Assembly: GCA_001412425.1 (NCBI GenBank)
Contig: LKUH01000381.1
Span: 1 to 8,284 of the forward strand
DNA length: 8,284 nucleotides
DNA from: Candidatus Cloacimonas sp. SDB
GTDB lineage: Bacteria; Cloacimonadota; Cloacimonadia; Cloacimonadales; TCS61
Direction: 5' to 3'
Shown piece after piece: positions 1-7,039 of this stretch (positions are counted from its first letter, which is position 1; every line of letters starts with the position of its first letter). The notes beneath the pieces were generated by a model. It was not told the DNA's origin and made no database searches. It saw only the letters and a list, made by a program, of their open reading frames with translations. The position numbers and the translations under genes are program-made.

Positions 1-1
1 C

Positions 2-406
2 GTTTTCATTTTTGCAAAAAAAAACCACTTGCAGACGATTTATGAGAAATTGATCATAAAAGGCAAAAATGTTATTTTGAATCCCTCCAGATCGGAAGCT
101 GAGAAGATCTTCAATGTGGAAACTGAAACATATATACTACGTCCGGCGATCAGCCGTGAACCGGTAGAATCTCATTATTCCAGAATTGAAAAAATACTGA
201 TCGATTTATATATCGAAAAGGATGTCTCACCTATAGTAGATGAATGGGAATATAAAATAATTTTTGGAAATATTGTTGGCAGAGCAATTATTGAAATCGA
301 CATAATCAATCATTATGTGCTAAGAAGAATGCATTCAACAGATTGTCCCATTCAACCAATATTGGAGAGTTATTGGGTAGATGGGACAAATGTGAGCAAG
401 GAATGA
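2..406 (+). CDS. AbiEi/DUF6577-like antitoxin, 5'-truncated by window edge
   Basis: The frame is open from base 2 with no ATG, so the gene starts outside the window and 134 C-terminal residues are visible. An internal TTG at 29 gives an ORF but is probably not the true start. Family features, recognised from memory: a stretch ILRPAISREPVE followed by RIEKILIDLY, then a hydrophobic segment ending INHYVLRR. This matches the C-terminal half of AbiEi-like/DUF6577 proteins (the xLEKILVDLY signature and a final N..xxRYAxRR-type helix). In type IV toxin-antitoxin systems AbiEi is the antitoxin, usually a winged-helix DNA binder that represses its own operon; the DNA-binding part would lie outside the window. 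The AbiEii-like gene shortly downstream strongly supports this reading. The last 24 or so residues after YVLRR do not look like the usual family tail, so a frameshift near the end is possible. Function is inferred from family and context. Confidence 0.6.
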   Translation, partial: VFIFAKKNHLQTIYEKLIIKGKNVILNPSRSEAEKIFNVETETYILRPAISREPVESHYSRIEKILIDLYIEKDVSPIVDEWEYKIIFGNIVGRAIIEIDIINHYVLRRMHSTDCPIQPILESYWVDGTNVSKE

Positions 407-528
407 TAAAAGAATTTTTAATTACGAAACATCTTTTTAATTTAGCTGCTTTATACAGATATAATAAGCGTTTAGAAGATTTTAGAGCTGATCAGCTATC
501 GGCAGTAATCGCCAAATACTGCCGGTAG
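403..528 (+). CDS. Small ORF of unknown function (41 codons)
   Basis: The ATG at 403 overlaps the TGA (404-406) of the preceding gene in an ATGA junction, and the ORF ends 16 bases before the next start. This is operon-like packing. The frame extends further upstream to a TTG at 343, but the ATG is the more natural start. An AGCAAGGA stretch lies directly before the ATG, too close (about 2 bases) for a good ribosome binding site, so translation would depend on coupling. The 41-residue product is basic, with no membrane segment or motif I recognise; it contains LYRYNKRLEDFRADQL near its middle. It could be a small accessory protein, a displaced C-terminal tail of the AbiEi-like gene after a frameshift, or a chance ORF. 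Confidence 0.3.
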   Translation: MIKEFLITKHLFNLAALYRYNKRLEDFRADQLSAVIAKYCR

Positions 529-533
529 AGGAT

Positions 534-547
534 AGAGGTAAATTATG
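534..547 (+). promoter_or_regulatory. Ribosome binding site and start of the AbiEii-like gene
   Basis: AGAGG at 534-538 sits 6 bases before the ATG at 545, which fixes the start of the nucleotidyltransferase. The 12 bases 536-547 (AGGTAAATTATG) recur exactly at 1603-1614 in front of the helicase gene. Confidence 0.6.
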
Positions 548-1615
548 GTTAACGAGAAATGCTTTGAACTGAACTGGATAAACGGGATAAAAAAAAGTAA
601 TGCTCAATTGAATCCTGTTTATGCTGAAAACACGATCTATGCTTTTGAGCTTTTATCTGAACTTGTGAACCTTAACATAGATTTTGTTTTCAAGGGTGGA
701 ACCAGTTTATTATTGCATTTTCCACAACCTCGCAGGTTATCTACCGATATTGATATTATCGGAGATTTTGATCTTGAAATTTTTGATGCAATAATTAAAA
801 AGAACCCTAGATTTCAAGGGTTTAAGGATGCAGATAGAAAACATGATCTGCCAATGATAAAGAATCTGGGATTTTATTATGATACAGTGCTTCCTGATGT
901 TGATGATCAATTTGTCTTGTTAGACATTATTAAAGCAAAACCTAGATTCCCCAAAATTGAAGAAAAAGAGATCAAGTGTGATCTATTAGAAACAGATGAA
1001 GCTTTAATAGTTAAAATTCCTACTGTAGAATCACTTCTGGGTGATAAACTCACAGCATTTGCTCCTGATACAATTGGCATTCCATTAGAAGATGATACAT
1101 TTCGACCTGTTAATGTGATCAAACAGCTTTTTGATATTTCTCTGCTATTTGATGCAGCAAATGATTTGCAAGAGATAAATGAAGCTTATAATATGAGTCA
1201 TAAATTGAATTGTGAAATTCGAGATCAGCATTTTAAAATTGATGAGACTTTGAATGATACGATTCAAACCTGTCTGGAACTTTCTTCTGAAGGATTTTCA
1301 GTAGGACGAAATTATGCTCAGACTATTATGAATAAAGGTTGTAATAGATTAAACCAGTTTCTTATATCTGAACCCTTTTCTGTAAATTTAGCGAAAAAAC
1401 ATGCTGCCAAAGTTGCTTTGATCGCTACAATATTAAAAAAGGAGAGATTTGATCTGAAATTAATAGATTTGAAGTATACAAAAAAGAAAATAGAACAATT
1501 GAGAGATGCAAAGATTCATGCAAGATTTAGCAAATTGATGCCATTAAAAGAATCTGATGCAGAAGCCTTTTACTATTGGTATCTCACTTCCCAGATTGAA
1601 GAAGGTAAATTATGA
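545..1615 (+). CDS. AbiEii-like nucleotidyltransferase (type IV toxin)
   Basis: This 356-residue protein is of the AbiEii/DUF1814 nucleotidyltransferase family (DNA polymerase beta-like fold). Visible motifs are KGGTSL at residues 50-55; RRLSTDID at 63-70, giving the metal-binding Asp pair D68/D70; a likely third acidic residue D127 in VLLDII; PTVESLLGDKLTAF at 159-172, the family's xxDKxxA motif; and KQLFDISLL at 193-201, matching the R/K-x-KDxxDL motif. The active site therefore looks intact. Characterised AbiEii-type toxins transfer nucleotides, in some cases to tRNA 3' ends, and block growth; the substrate here is unknown. The region from about residue 205 on is helical and less conserved. 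The start is supported by AGAGG 6 bases upstream. It follows an AbiEi-like gene by 16 bases past the small ORF and overlaps the helicase gene by ATGA, so all are probably co-transcribed. Sampled base composition is low in GC (16 of 60 at 1201-1260). Family assignment is firm; its role as a toxin is inferred. Confidence 0.88.
   Translation: MVNEKCFELNWINGIKKSNAQLNPVYAENTIYAFELLSELVNLNIDFVFKGGTSLLLHFPQPRRLSTDIDIIGDFDLEIFDAIIKKNPRFQGFKDADRKHDLPMIKNLGFYYDTVLPDVDDQFVLLDIIKAKPRFPKIEEKEIKCDLLETDEALIVKIPTVESLLGDKLTAFAPDTIGIPLEDDTFRPVNVIKQLFDISLLFDAANDLQEINEAYNMSHKLNCEIRDQHFKIDETLNDTIQTCLELSSEGFSVGRNYAQTIMNKGCNRLNQFLISEPFSVNLAKKHAAKVALIATILKKERFDLKLIDLKYTKKKIEQLRDAKIHARFSKLMPLKESDAEAFYYWYLTSQIEEGKL
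1602..1614 (+). promoter_or_regulatory. Ribosome binding site and start of the helicase gene
   Basis: AAGG at 1602-1605 lies 6 bases before the ATG at 1612, inside the end of the nucleotidyltransferase gene. The ATG overlaps the upstream TGA (1613-1615), so translation of the two genes is likely coupled. Confidence 0.6.
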
Positions 1616-4600
1616 TAACTCGCTCAGATATAATCGATAATCGAAAGTTGTTTTTGAAAGATGTGGTCAATGACATGCTGGCAGGCAGCGAAAAGATAAA
1701 ATTCGCTGTGGGCTATCTTTATCTTTCGGGTTTCTATCAAATTGCCGAAAATCTTGAAAAGCTGGAAGACGCGAAAATCCTGATCGGCTCAAATTTGAAT
1801 CGACAATTGATGGAAGCTCTGGCAGAAACATTGCACCCTGATGAGCTTGAAGAGAGTCAGGAAAAGCTGAAATTCCAACGAAAAATCGATAAAACTAATT
1901 TTAAAACCGAAATAGAACAGAAAATTACACAAAATATTCAAGCTCTTCCTCATTCCGTAAAAAGACAATTGGAAATTCAGAAATTGGTAGAACTCGTTAA
2001 ATCTAAAAAACTGGAAATCAGAGTTTATACCAGATATCCGCTGCATGCCAAAGCTTACATCTTTAAATACAAGCAGAATATTGCCACAGCATCAGGAGCG
2101 GAAGGAATTGCAGTTGTTGGTTCTTCCAATCTTACCATGAGTGGATTTTATCACAATACAGAACTCAATACTTATGTAAGGGGTCAAAAGAATTACGAAG
2201 AATTGAATGACTGGTTTGATGAGTTGTGGAAAGAAGCTGTTCCCTTTGATGATTCGATGCAGAGCATTATCGAAAATTCCTGGGCGCTCAAGACAATCAG
2301 TCCTTATGATGTTTACATTTTCACACTTTATCATTTAACCAAATTCTCGTTGGAAAGAAAGTCCTCAACCATCTGGAACTGGGACAATATGCCAAATCTT
2401 TATCCTTTCCAGAAAGTTGCCATCATGCAGGCAAACGAGTGGCTGCAGAAATATAATGGCGTTTTTATCTGTGATGTTGTGGGTTTGGGGAAATCCTTTA
2501 TCGGAGCAGGATTATTAAAACATCTCAATAAACGTGCTCTCATCATTTCTCCTCCCGGTCTCATCGAAATGTGGGAACGCTTCAAAGAAAGATTTCAGTT
2601 TGATGCTGTCGTAATATCCCGCGGAATGCTGTATCGTGGGATCTATGATAACGAAAGTGTTTTGAATAATTATGAAAATAGAGATGTCGTGCTGATCGAT
2701 GAAAGCCACCATTTCCGCAACAGCGACACGAAAATGTATCGGGAATTACAGCCTTTCCTCATAGGTAAACAGGTTATTCTGATGACTGCCACACCGCAGA
2801 ATACTTCTCCCTGGAATATCTATAACCAGATAAAGCTTTTCCACCAATCAGAGGAAAATATCTTTCCCAACAGTCTGGAAGAACCGCATCTCAGGAATTT
2901 GTTTATCAAAGTGGAAAATGGTGAGTACAGATTACCGGAATTATTGAAATATCTGGTGATCCGCAGAACCAGAAAGCACATTAAACAGTTCTATGTGAAT
3001 GATGATTATCAAATTACATTCCCACTTAGAGAACTGAAAACTGAGACTTATAATATCAATTCTACTTATAATGACCTGTACTCAAAAATTCAAGACCTAT
3101 TGAAGCAGTTAACTTATTCACGTTATGATCTTTGGAAATATGTAACCGAGGATAAACAGGAATTAGAGCCTTATATCCAATTAAAGAAGGTAATTGGCAC
3201 ACTGAGAGTATTCCACAAAATCAACTTGTTTAAACGTTTGGAAAGTTCAATTTATGCATTCAGGATAAGTATCTTGAACATGATAGATATTTACACCAAG
3301 TTTATCCGGATAATTGAAGATAAAAAGATCGTGCCTGCTGGAGAAAAGATACAGGAAATTATTTATCGTTATAAACTGAAAGATGTTCTGAAGAAAGTAG
3401 ATGAATTGGATAATGAATATAAGACTGAAGATTTCAATATTGATAAACTAATTGAGGACTTGAAATTTGATCTGGAGATTTTTAAAGATGTAAAAAAATA
3501 TTTAGAAACAATTCCAACAACTGATGATGCTAAATATGACAGACTAATAGAAATTATAAATGATTTGAGAGTTATATGCAAGCAGCAGAAAATCCTGATT
3601 TTCAGTGAATATGCAGATACAACAGATTATTTATCGGATAGAATGTTGAATTACTTTGATAATGTTGAACTGGTAAATGGTAAAAGTACCCAGATAGATT
3701 CGAAGATAGGAGCTTTTGCTCCCATTGCAAATGAATATAATGGAGATAAAGTAGTTGATATTTTAGTTGCTACTGATGTATTAAGTGAAGGATTTAACCT
3801 GCAGGATTGTTCTGCTGTTATCAATTATGATCTGCATTGGAATCCGGTAAGACTAATTCAACGAGCCGGTCGCGTTGATAGGATAGGAAGTGAAGCAGAT
3901 AAAATTTTTATTCGTAACTTTCTTCCTGTAAGCCAGGTTGAATCAGAGATAAAACTGAAGGAAAAGTTAGAGCAAAGGATCAAGGAAATCCATAAATACA
4001 TTGGAGAAGATGAGAAGATATTAACTGAAAATGAGAGACTTAATGAATCTGCATTATACACAATCTATGATAAACGGGATATAGATGAACTGGAAACGTC
4101 AGAAGAATCTGATTTTACCTTGGATGAAGCAGAACAGATTATTAGAAATTTAGCGAAATTTAAACCGGAATATATGCAATATATAAAGCGTTTACAGTTA
4201 GGTCTGCATTCTATCAAATCCTGCAAGATCCATAAAGGTAGTTATGGATTTTTCCGAGCAGGAGATTTTTATAAGCTTTTTATCAAAAAAGGAGAAAATA
4301 TTTTATCCGATTTCAACGAAGTTATTGCTGAGATTAGATGTAATCATGATGAAAAAGAATTGATGATAAGCACAAAACAACAGAAGACGTTTTTCAATGA
4401 TTTAAACGAATTGGAAAAAATCTATAAGGAAATTATTAGAAGCGACAACCATAAAGTTAAAATAAATCTTGTAATTAGAAAGGCTAAAGAAAGAATTAAA
4501 ACTTTGATGAAAGACAATATTAAAAATAAGGAATTCATCGAAAATGCAGAAATGCTCGATGAGGTTTTAAATGTTAATTTCCCGCATCATCTTATACAAA

Positions 4601-4752
4601 TTGTAAGGAAGATAAATATGGAAAAGCAAGATGATGTTTTCTTTTCTGATTTAGTTAATTTATATAACTCAGAGCAACTTGCTGAACTAAAATCGAATTC
4701 TCAAAATAAATCAAAACACATCGAATTTGTTTGCGGTGAGATAATAATATAA
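1612..4752 (+). CDS. PLD-nuclease/SF2 (SNF2-like) helicase fusion, putative defence effector
   Basis: This 1046-residue protein has an N-terminal phospholipase-D-type domain (about 1-215) with HAK at 145-147, GSSNLT at 170-175 and ELN at 184-186. H145, K147, S171, N173 and E184 form one HKD-like catalytic set, so the enzyme would be expected to work as a dimer. The usual Asp five residues after the Lys is Lys152 instead, as tolerated in BfiI-type nucleases. A helicase motor follows: Q-motif-like LYPFQ 263-267, Walker A GLGKS 291-295, DESH 363-366, TATP 392-395, ILIFSEY 661-667, VATDVLSEGFNLQ 719-731 and QRAGRVDRIG 750-759. Motif VI resembles RapA/HepA. The lobes are split by about 200 mostly helical, charged residues (460-655). 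Residues 770-1046 match nothing I know. It likely translocates on nucleic acid and cuts it. PLD plus helicase pairing recurs in phage defence (DISARM drmC/drmD; Mokosh type II), but this is not clearly any named system. Composition changes sharply near base 2970. Confidence 0.85.
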   Translation: MITRSDIIDNRKLFLKDVVNDMLAGSEKIKFAVGYLYLSGFYQIAENLEKLEDAKILIGSNLNRQLMEALAETLHPDELEESQEKLKFQRKIDKTNFKTEIEQKITQNIQALPHSVKRQLEIQKLVELVKSKKLEIRVYTRYPLHAKAYIFKYKQNIATASGAEGIAVVGSSNLTMSGFYHNTELNTYVRGQKNYEELNDWFDELWKEAVPFDDSMQSIIENSWALKTISPYDVYIFTLYHLTKFSLERKSSTIWNWDNMPNLYPFQKVAIMQANEWLQKYNGVFICDVVGLGKSFIGAGLLKHLNKRALIISPPGLIEMWERFKERFQFDAVVISRGMLYRGIYDNESVLNNYENRDVVLIDESHHFRNSDTKMYRELQPFLIGKQVILMTATPQNTSPWNIYNQIKLFHQSEENIFPNSLEEPHLRNLFIKVENGEYRLPELLKYLVIRRTRKHIKQFYVNDDYQITFPLRELKTETYNINSTYNDLYSKIQDLLKQLTYSRYDLWKYVTEDKQELEPYIQLKKVIGTLRVFHKINLFKRLESSIYAFRISILNMIDIYTKFIRIIEDKKIVPAGEKIQEIIYRYKLKDVLKKVDELDNEYKTEDFNIDKLIEDLKFDLEIFKDVKKYLETIPTTDDAKYDRLIEIINDLRVICKQQKILIFSEYADTTDYLSDRMLNYFDNVELVNGKSTQIDSKIGAFAPIANEYNGDKVVDILVATDVLSEGFNLQDCSAVINYDLHWNPVRLIQRAGRVDRIGSEADKIFIRNFLPVSQVESEIKLKEKLEQRIKEIHKYIGEDEKILTENERLNESALYTIYDKRDIDELETSEESDFTLDEAEQIIRNLAKFKPEYMQYIKRLQLGLHSIKSCKIHKGSYGFFRAGDFYKLFIKKGENILSDFNEVIAEIRCNHDEKELMISTKQQKTFFNDLNELEKIYKEIIRSDNHKVKINLVIRKAKERIKTLMKDNIKNKEFIENAEMLDEVLNVNFPHHLIQIVRKINMEKQDDVFFSDLVNLYNSEQLAELKSNSQNKSKHIEFVCGEIII

Positions 4753-4764
4753 ACAGGACATATA

Positions 4765-6159
4765 ATGTTAGGTAAAACCAGAAAAATTCATTTTGTCGGA
4801 ATCGGCGGTATTGGAATGAGCGGTATTGCTGAACTTCTGCTGAATCAGGGCTTCAAAATTTCAGGATCAGATATCAGTGAATCAGAAGTTACTCGTGACC
4901 TCACCTCAAAAGGAATCCCGGTTCAGATTGGACATGCGGCAGAATATGTAGTGGATGCCGATGTGGTTGTTAAATCTTCGGCTGTAAATGACAAAAATCC
5001 TGAGATTATTGCCGCTTTTGGGAAAAAAATTCCGGTTATACGCCGAGCCGAAATGTTGTCTGAGATCATGCGCATGAGCTATGGAATCGGAATTGCTGGA
5101 ACTCATGGTAAAACATCCACAACATCAATGGTTGGAAGTGTGCTTTCTGCTGCAGAACTCGATCCTACCGTTATTGTCGGTGGAAAAGTCAAAAACTATG
5201 GCTCTAACAATTTACTGGGATCGGGAAAATACATCGTGGTGGAAGCTGACGAATTTGACAGATCATTTCTTACTTTAAGCCCTATAATTGCCGGAATAAC
5301 AAATATAGAAGCAGATCATCTTGACTGTTATAAAGACCTGAATGGGGTGAAACAGGCATTTATTGAATATGCCAATAAAGTACCTTTTTTCGGCAGTGTT
5401 ATCGTTTGCCTGGATGATAAAGGTGTCAGGTCGATAATTCCTGAAATAAATAAAAAGATCATCACCTACGGATTTTCCCAGCAGGCAAATATCAGGGCGG
5501 AAAAGATCCAGTTTCAAAATTTCTGCTCCAGTTTTGAAGTTCATGCTTACGATAAGTTAATGGGAGAAGTGGAATTAAATGTCATGGGAGAACATAATAT
5601 TCTGAATGCTTTACTGGCAATAGCAACAGGCCTGGAGCTGGATATTGATTTCGATTCCATCAGAACAGGATTGAAAAATTACAATGGTGTCTTCCGCAGA
5701 TTTGAATTCAAGGGTTCTGCCCAAGGCATAACAATTTACGATGATTATGCTCATCATCCCACCGAGATAGAAGTTACTTTGAAAGGAGTTAGAAATAGTA
5801 CTGATAAGCGCATCATTGCTGTTTTTCAACCCCATCTTTATTCCAGAACACAAGATTTTTATCAGGAATTCGGTCGGTCTTTCTTTGAATGCGATCTGCT
5901 TGTAGTTACGCCGATCTACCCGGCCAGAGAACGCCCCATTAAAAATGTCTCCGGTAAAATGATCGCGGATGCAGCAGTTCAATCGGGCCATAAAAATGTG
6001 ATCTACATAGAGCAAAACGCTGAAATAGTTGAAAAATTGCAGGAAATCACAACTGAGGGAGATATAGTGATCTCTATGGGGGCAGGTGATATTTATCAAT
6101 ATGCCGAAACCTTCCTGCAGACACTGGAGAAATTGCATGAAAACGGAAAAAAGAATTGA
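4765..6159 (+). CDS. murC: UDP-N-acetylmuramate--L-alanine ligase
   Basis: MurC is the cytoplasmic enzyme that adds L-alanine to UDP-N-acetylmuramic acid using ATP, the first amino acid of the peptidoglycan stem peptide. The 464 residues are full length for the family. Motifs in order: the nucleotide-binding loop GIGGIGMSG (12-20), which binds the UDP-sugar; the ATP-binding P-loop GTHGKTSTT (112-120); EADEFDRSF (160-168); NIEADHLDCY (180-189); MGEHNILNAL (274-283); RRFE (311-314); DDYAHHPTEI (326-335), diagnostic for MurC; and QPHLYSRT (355-362). The DDYAHHP motif separates it from MurD, MurE, MurF and Mpl-like enzymes with reasonable certainty. The ATG at 4765 is preceded by ACAGGA about 6 bases away. 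It starts only 12 bases after the helicase stop, with no clear promoter between. The only candidate is a TATAAA at 4748-4753 without a good -35, so read-through from the accessory cassette is possible. GC content is visibly higher than in the cassette's AT-rich parts. Confidence 0.97.
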   Translation: MLGKTRKIHFVGIGGIGMSGIAELLLNQGFKISGSDISESEVTRDLTSKGIPVQIGHAAEYVVDADVVVKSSAVNDKNPEIIAAFGKKIPVIRRAEMLSEIMRMSYGIGIAGTHGKTSTTSMVGSVLSAAELDPTVIVGGKVKNYGSNNLLGSGKYIVVEADEFDRSFLTLSPIIAGITNIEADHLDCYKDLNGVKQAFIEYANKVPFFGSVIVCLDDKGVRSIIPEINKKIITYGFSQQANIRAEKIQFQNFCSSFEVHAYDKLMGEVELNVMGEHNILNALLAIATGLELDIDFDSIRTGLKNYNGVFRRFEFKGSAQGITIYDDYAHHPTEIEVTLKGVRNSTDKRIIAVFQPHLYSRTQDFYQEFGRSFFECDLLVVTPIYPARERPIKNVSGKMIADAAVQSGHKNVIYIEQNAEIVEKLQEITTEGDIVISMGAGDIYQYAETFLQTLEKLHENGKKN

Positions 6160-6286
6160 CAGTAAATTGTTAAGTTCTCTTTTTACAGTGATTTGCTTTA
6201 TTTAACAGACTTATGGCAAAAATGGGTTTAAGGTGGGTTATCTTCATAATTAATAGATACTTAGTGATTTAAAATTAGGTCTTTAG
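6160..6286 (+). other. murC-ftsQ intergenic spacer
   Basis: These 127 bases are the only real gap in the window. A perfect TTGACA (6156-6161) overlaps the murC stop codon, but no good -10 box stands at the right distance; TTTACA at 6182 is 20 bases away. There is no convincing hairpin followed by a T-run. The longest plausible ORF (ATG 6213 to TAA 6272, 19 codons) lacks a ribosome binding site. I see no murB remnant. The spacer could hold a promoter for ftsQ-ftsA, but the sequence does not show it clearly. Confidence 0.5.
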
Positions 6287-7039
6287 ATGGGAAAGAAAAA
6301 GAGTGGGTCCAGCAGATATTTTGTTTTACTGATTTTTCTGTTTTCTATATTATTTTTTGGTTTTCAGGGATTAAACAGACTTTTCAGAAATCTCGATTAC
6401 TTCAATATAGAAAAAATTGAGATCGTGGGCAACCAGATTCTTGAAACAGATTTTCTGCTTAACATCTCGCTGGATCTTATGGGTAAGAACATTCTTACTG
6501 TCTCAAAAAGGGAGATAATTGCAAAATACGAAAATATTTCCCGAATAAAAAGGATCAGGATAAAAAAGATCTTACCTCGAAAATTGATGATCAAATTCGA
6601 GGAGAGAAATGCTATTTTTCTGGTCAAGACTGTTTCAGGTCAACTTTTTCCTGTGGATGGTGAGGGAGTATTTCTGGATAATCTGAATTTCGATATTCGG
6701 GAAGTTCTACCGGTTGTTAATACTCAGTTAAGCTCAGAAAATATTGTATCCGGAACCAGTTCTGAAGATAAATTCCTACTGGAAGTTATCGATCTGTATT
6801 ATGAGATCAGAAACACTGATAATGATTTTTTCGAGAAGATATCGGAAATTTACGAAAATAACGGAGAAATCTGTTTAATTGAATTGGAAAACGGCTTTCA
6901 GATAATTCTGGGTAGCGGTGATATCGCAGATAAAGTTAATAGATATAATTTTGTGGAACAGAATCGGAAATTTGAAAAAAATTCCATTATCGATCTCAGA
7001 TTCAAGGATAAATTGATCGTTCGCTCGGAGGATGAATGA
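6287..7039 (+). CDS. ftsQ: Cell division protein FtsQ
   Basis: FtsQ (DivIB in Gram-positives) is a single-pass inner membrane protein that links early and late divisome proteins and binds FtsB/FtsL. The 250 residues show the expected layout: a short basic cytoplasmic tail (MGKKKSGSSR), one transmembrane helix at about 11-29, a POTRA domain at about 38-106 beginning YFNIEKIEIVGN, and the following beta domain with EERNAIFLV (106-114) and LFPVDGEGVFL (120-130), the recognisable xVDxxGxxF signature. Sequence similarity within the family is always low, so the call rests on architecture plus position between murC and ftsA. The ATG at 6287 has a weak AGG 7 bases upstream. The gene follows a 127-base gap after murC and overlaps ftsA by ATGA, so ftsQ and ftsA are translationally coupled. 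Nothing looks broken. Confidence 0.92.
   Translation: MGKKKSGSSRYFVLLIFLFSILFFGFQGLNRLFRNLDYFNIEKIEIVGNQILETDFLLNISLDLMGKNILTVSKREIIAKYENISRIKRIRIKKILPRKLMIKFEERNAIFLVKTVSGQLFPVDGEGVFLDNLNFDIREVLPVVNTQLSSENIVSGTSSEDKFLLEVIDLYYEIRNTDNDFFEKISEIYENNGEICLIELENGFQIILGSGDIADKVNRYNFVEQNRKFEKNSIIDLRFKDKLIVRSEDE
7027..7038 (+). promoter_or_regulatory. Ribosome binding site and start of ftsA
   Basis: GGAGG at 7027-7031, within the end of ftsQ, lies 4 bases before the ATG at 7036 that overlaps the ftsQ stop (7037-7039). It is the strongest Shine-Dalgarno sequence in the window and selects this ATG over the out-of-frame ATG at 7032. Confidence 0.65.

Noticed and set aside
907..1122. 71-codon - strand frame across the nucleotidyltransferase gene
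   Set aside because: It is antisense to the conserved GDKLTAF region and is a by-product of that coding sequence.
3369..4061. Ser/Phe-rich - strand frames resembling membrane proteins
   Set aside because: They are complements of Lys/Glu-rich helical coding sequence in the helicase gene, which commonly gives such false hydrophobic frames.
1612..4752. Possibility that the helicase is a DISARM or Mokosh component
   Set aside because: DISARM keeps PLD and helicase on separate genes beside a methylase, and Mokosh helicases are SF1 (COG1112-like). This protein is a single SF2/SNF2-type fusion with the PLD at its N-terminus, and no methylase is visible.
4748..4766. TATAAA and TATAAT as -10 boxes for murC
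   Set aside because: Both occur in generally AT-rich sequence with no acceptable -35 at 16-18 bases, and TATAAT overlaps the start codon itself.
5081..5278. 65-codon + strand frame inside murC
   Set aside because: It is an out-of-frame reading through the MurC P-loop region, and MurC is intact in its own frame.
5611..6138. 175-codon open frame on the - strand
   Set aside because: It lies wholly inside the well-supported murC gene, antisense to conserved motifs such as DDYAHHP. Its translation has no family features.
6156..6187. TTGACA followed by TTTACA as a promoter for ftsQ
   Set aside because: The -35 match is perfect but overlaps the murC stop, the spacing to TTTACA is 20 bases, and the -10 match is poor. 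It is not strong enough to list as a promoter.
6213..6272. 19-codon ORF in the murC-ftsQ spacer
   Set aside because: It has no ribosome binding site and no recognisable product, and an ORF this short is expected by chance.
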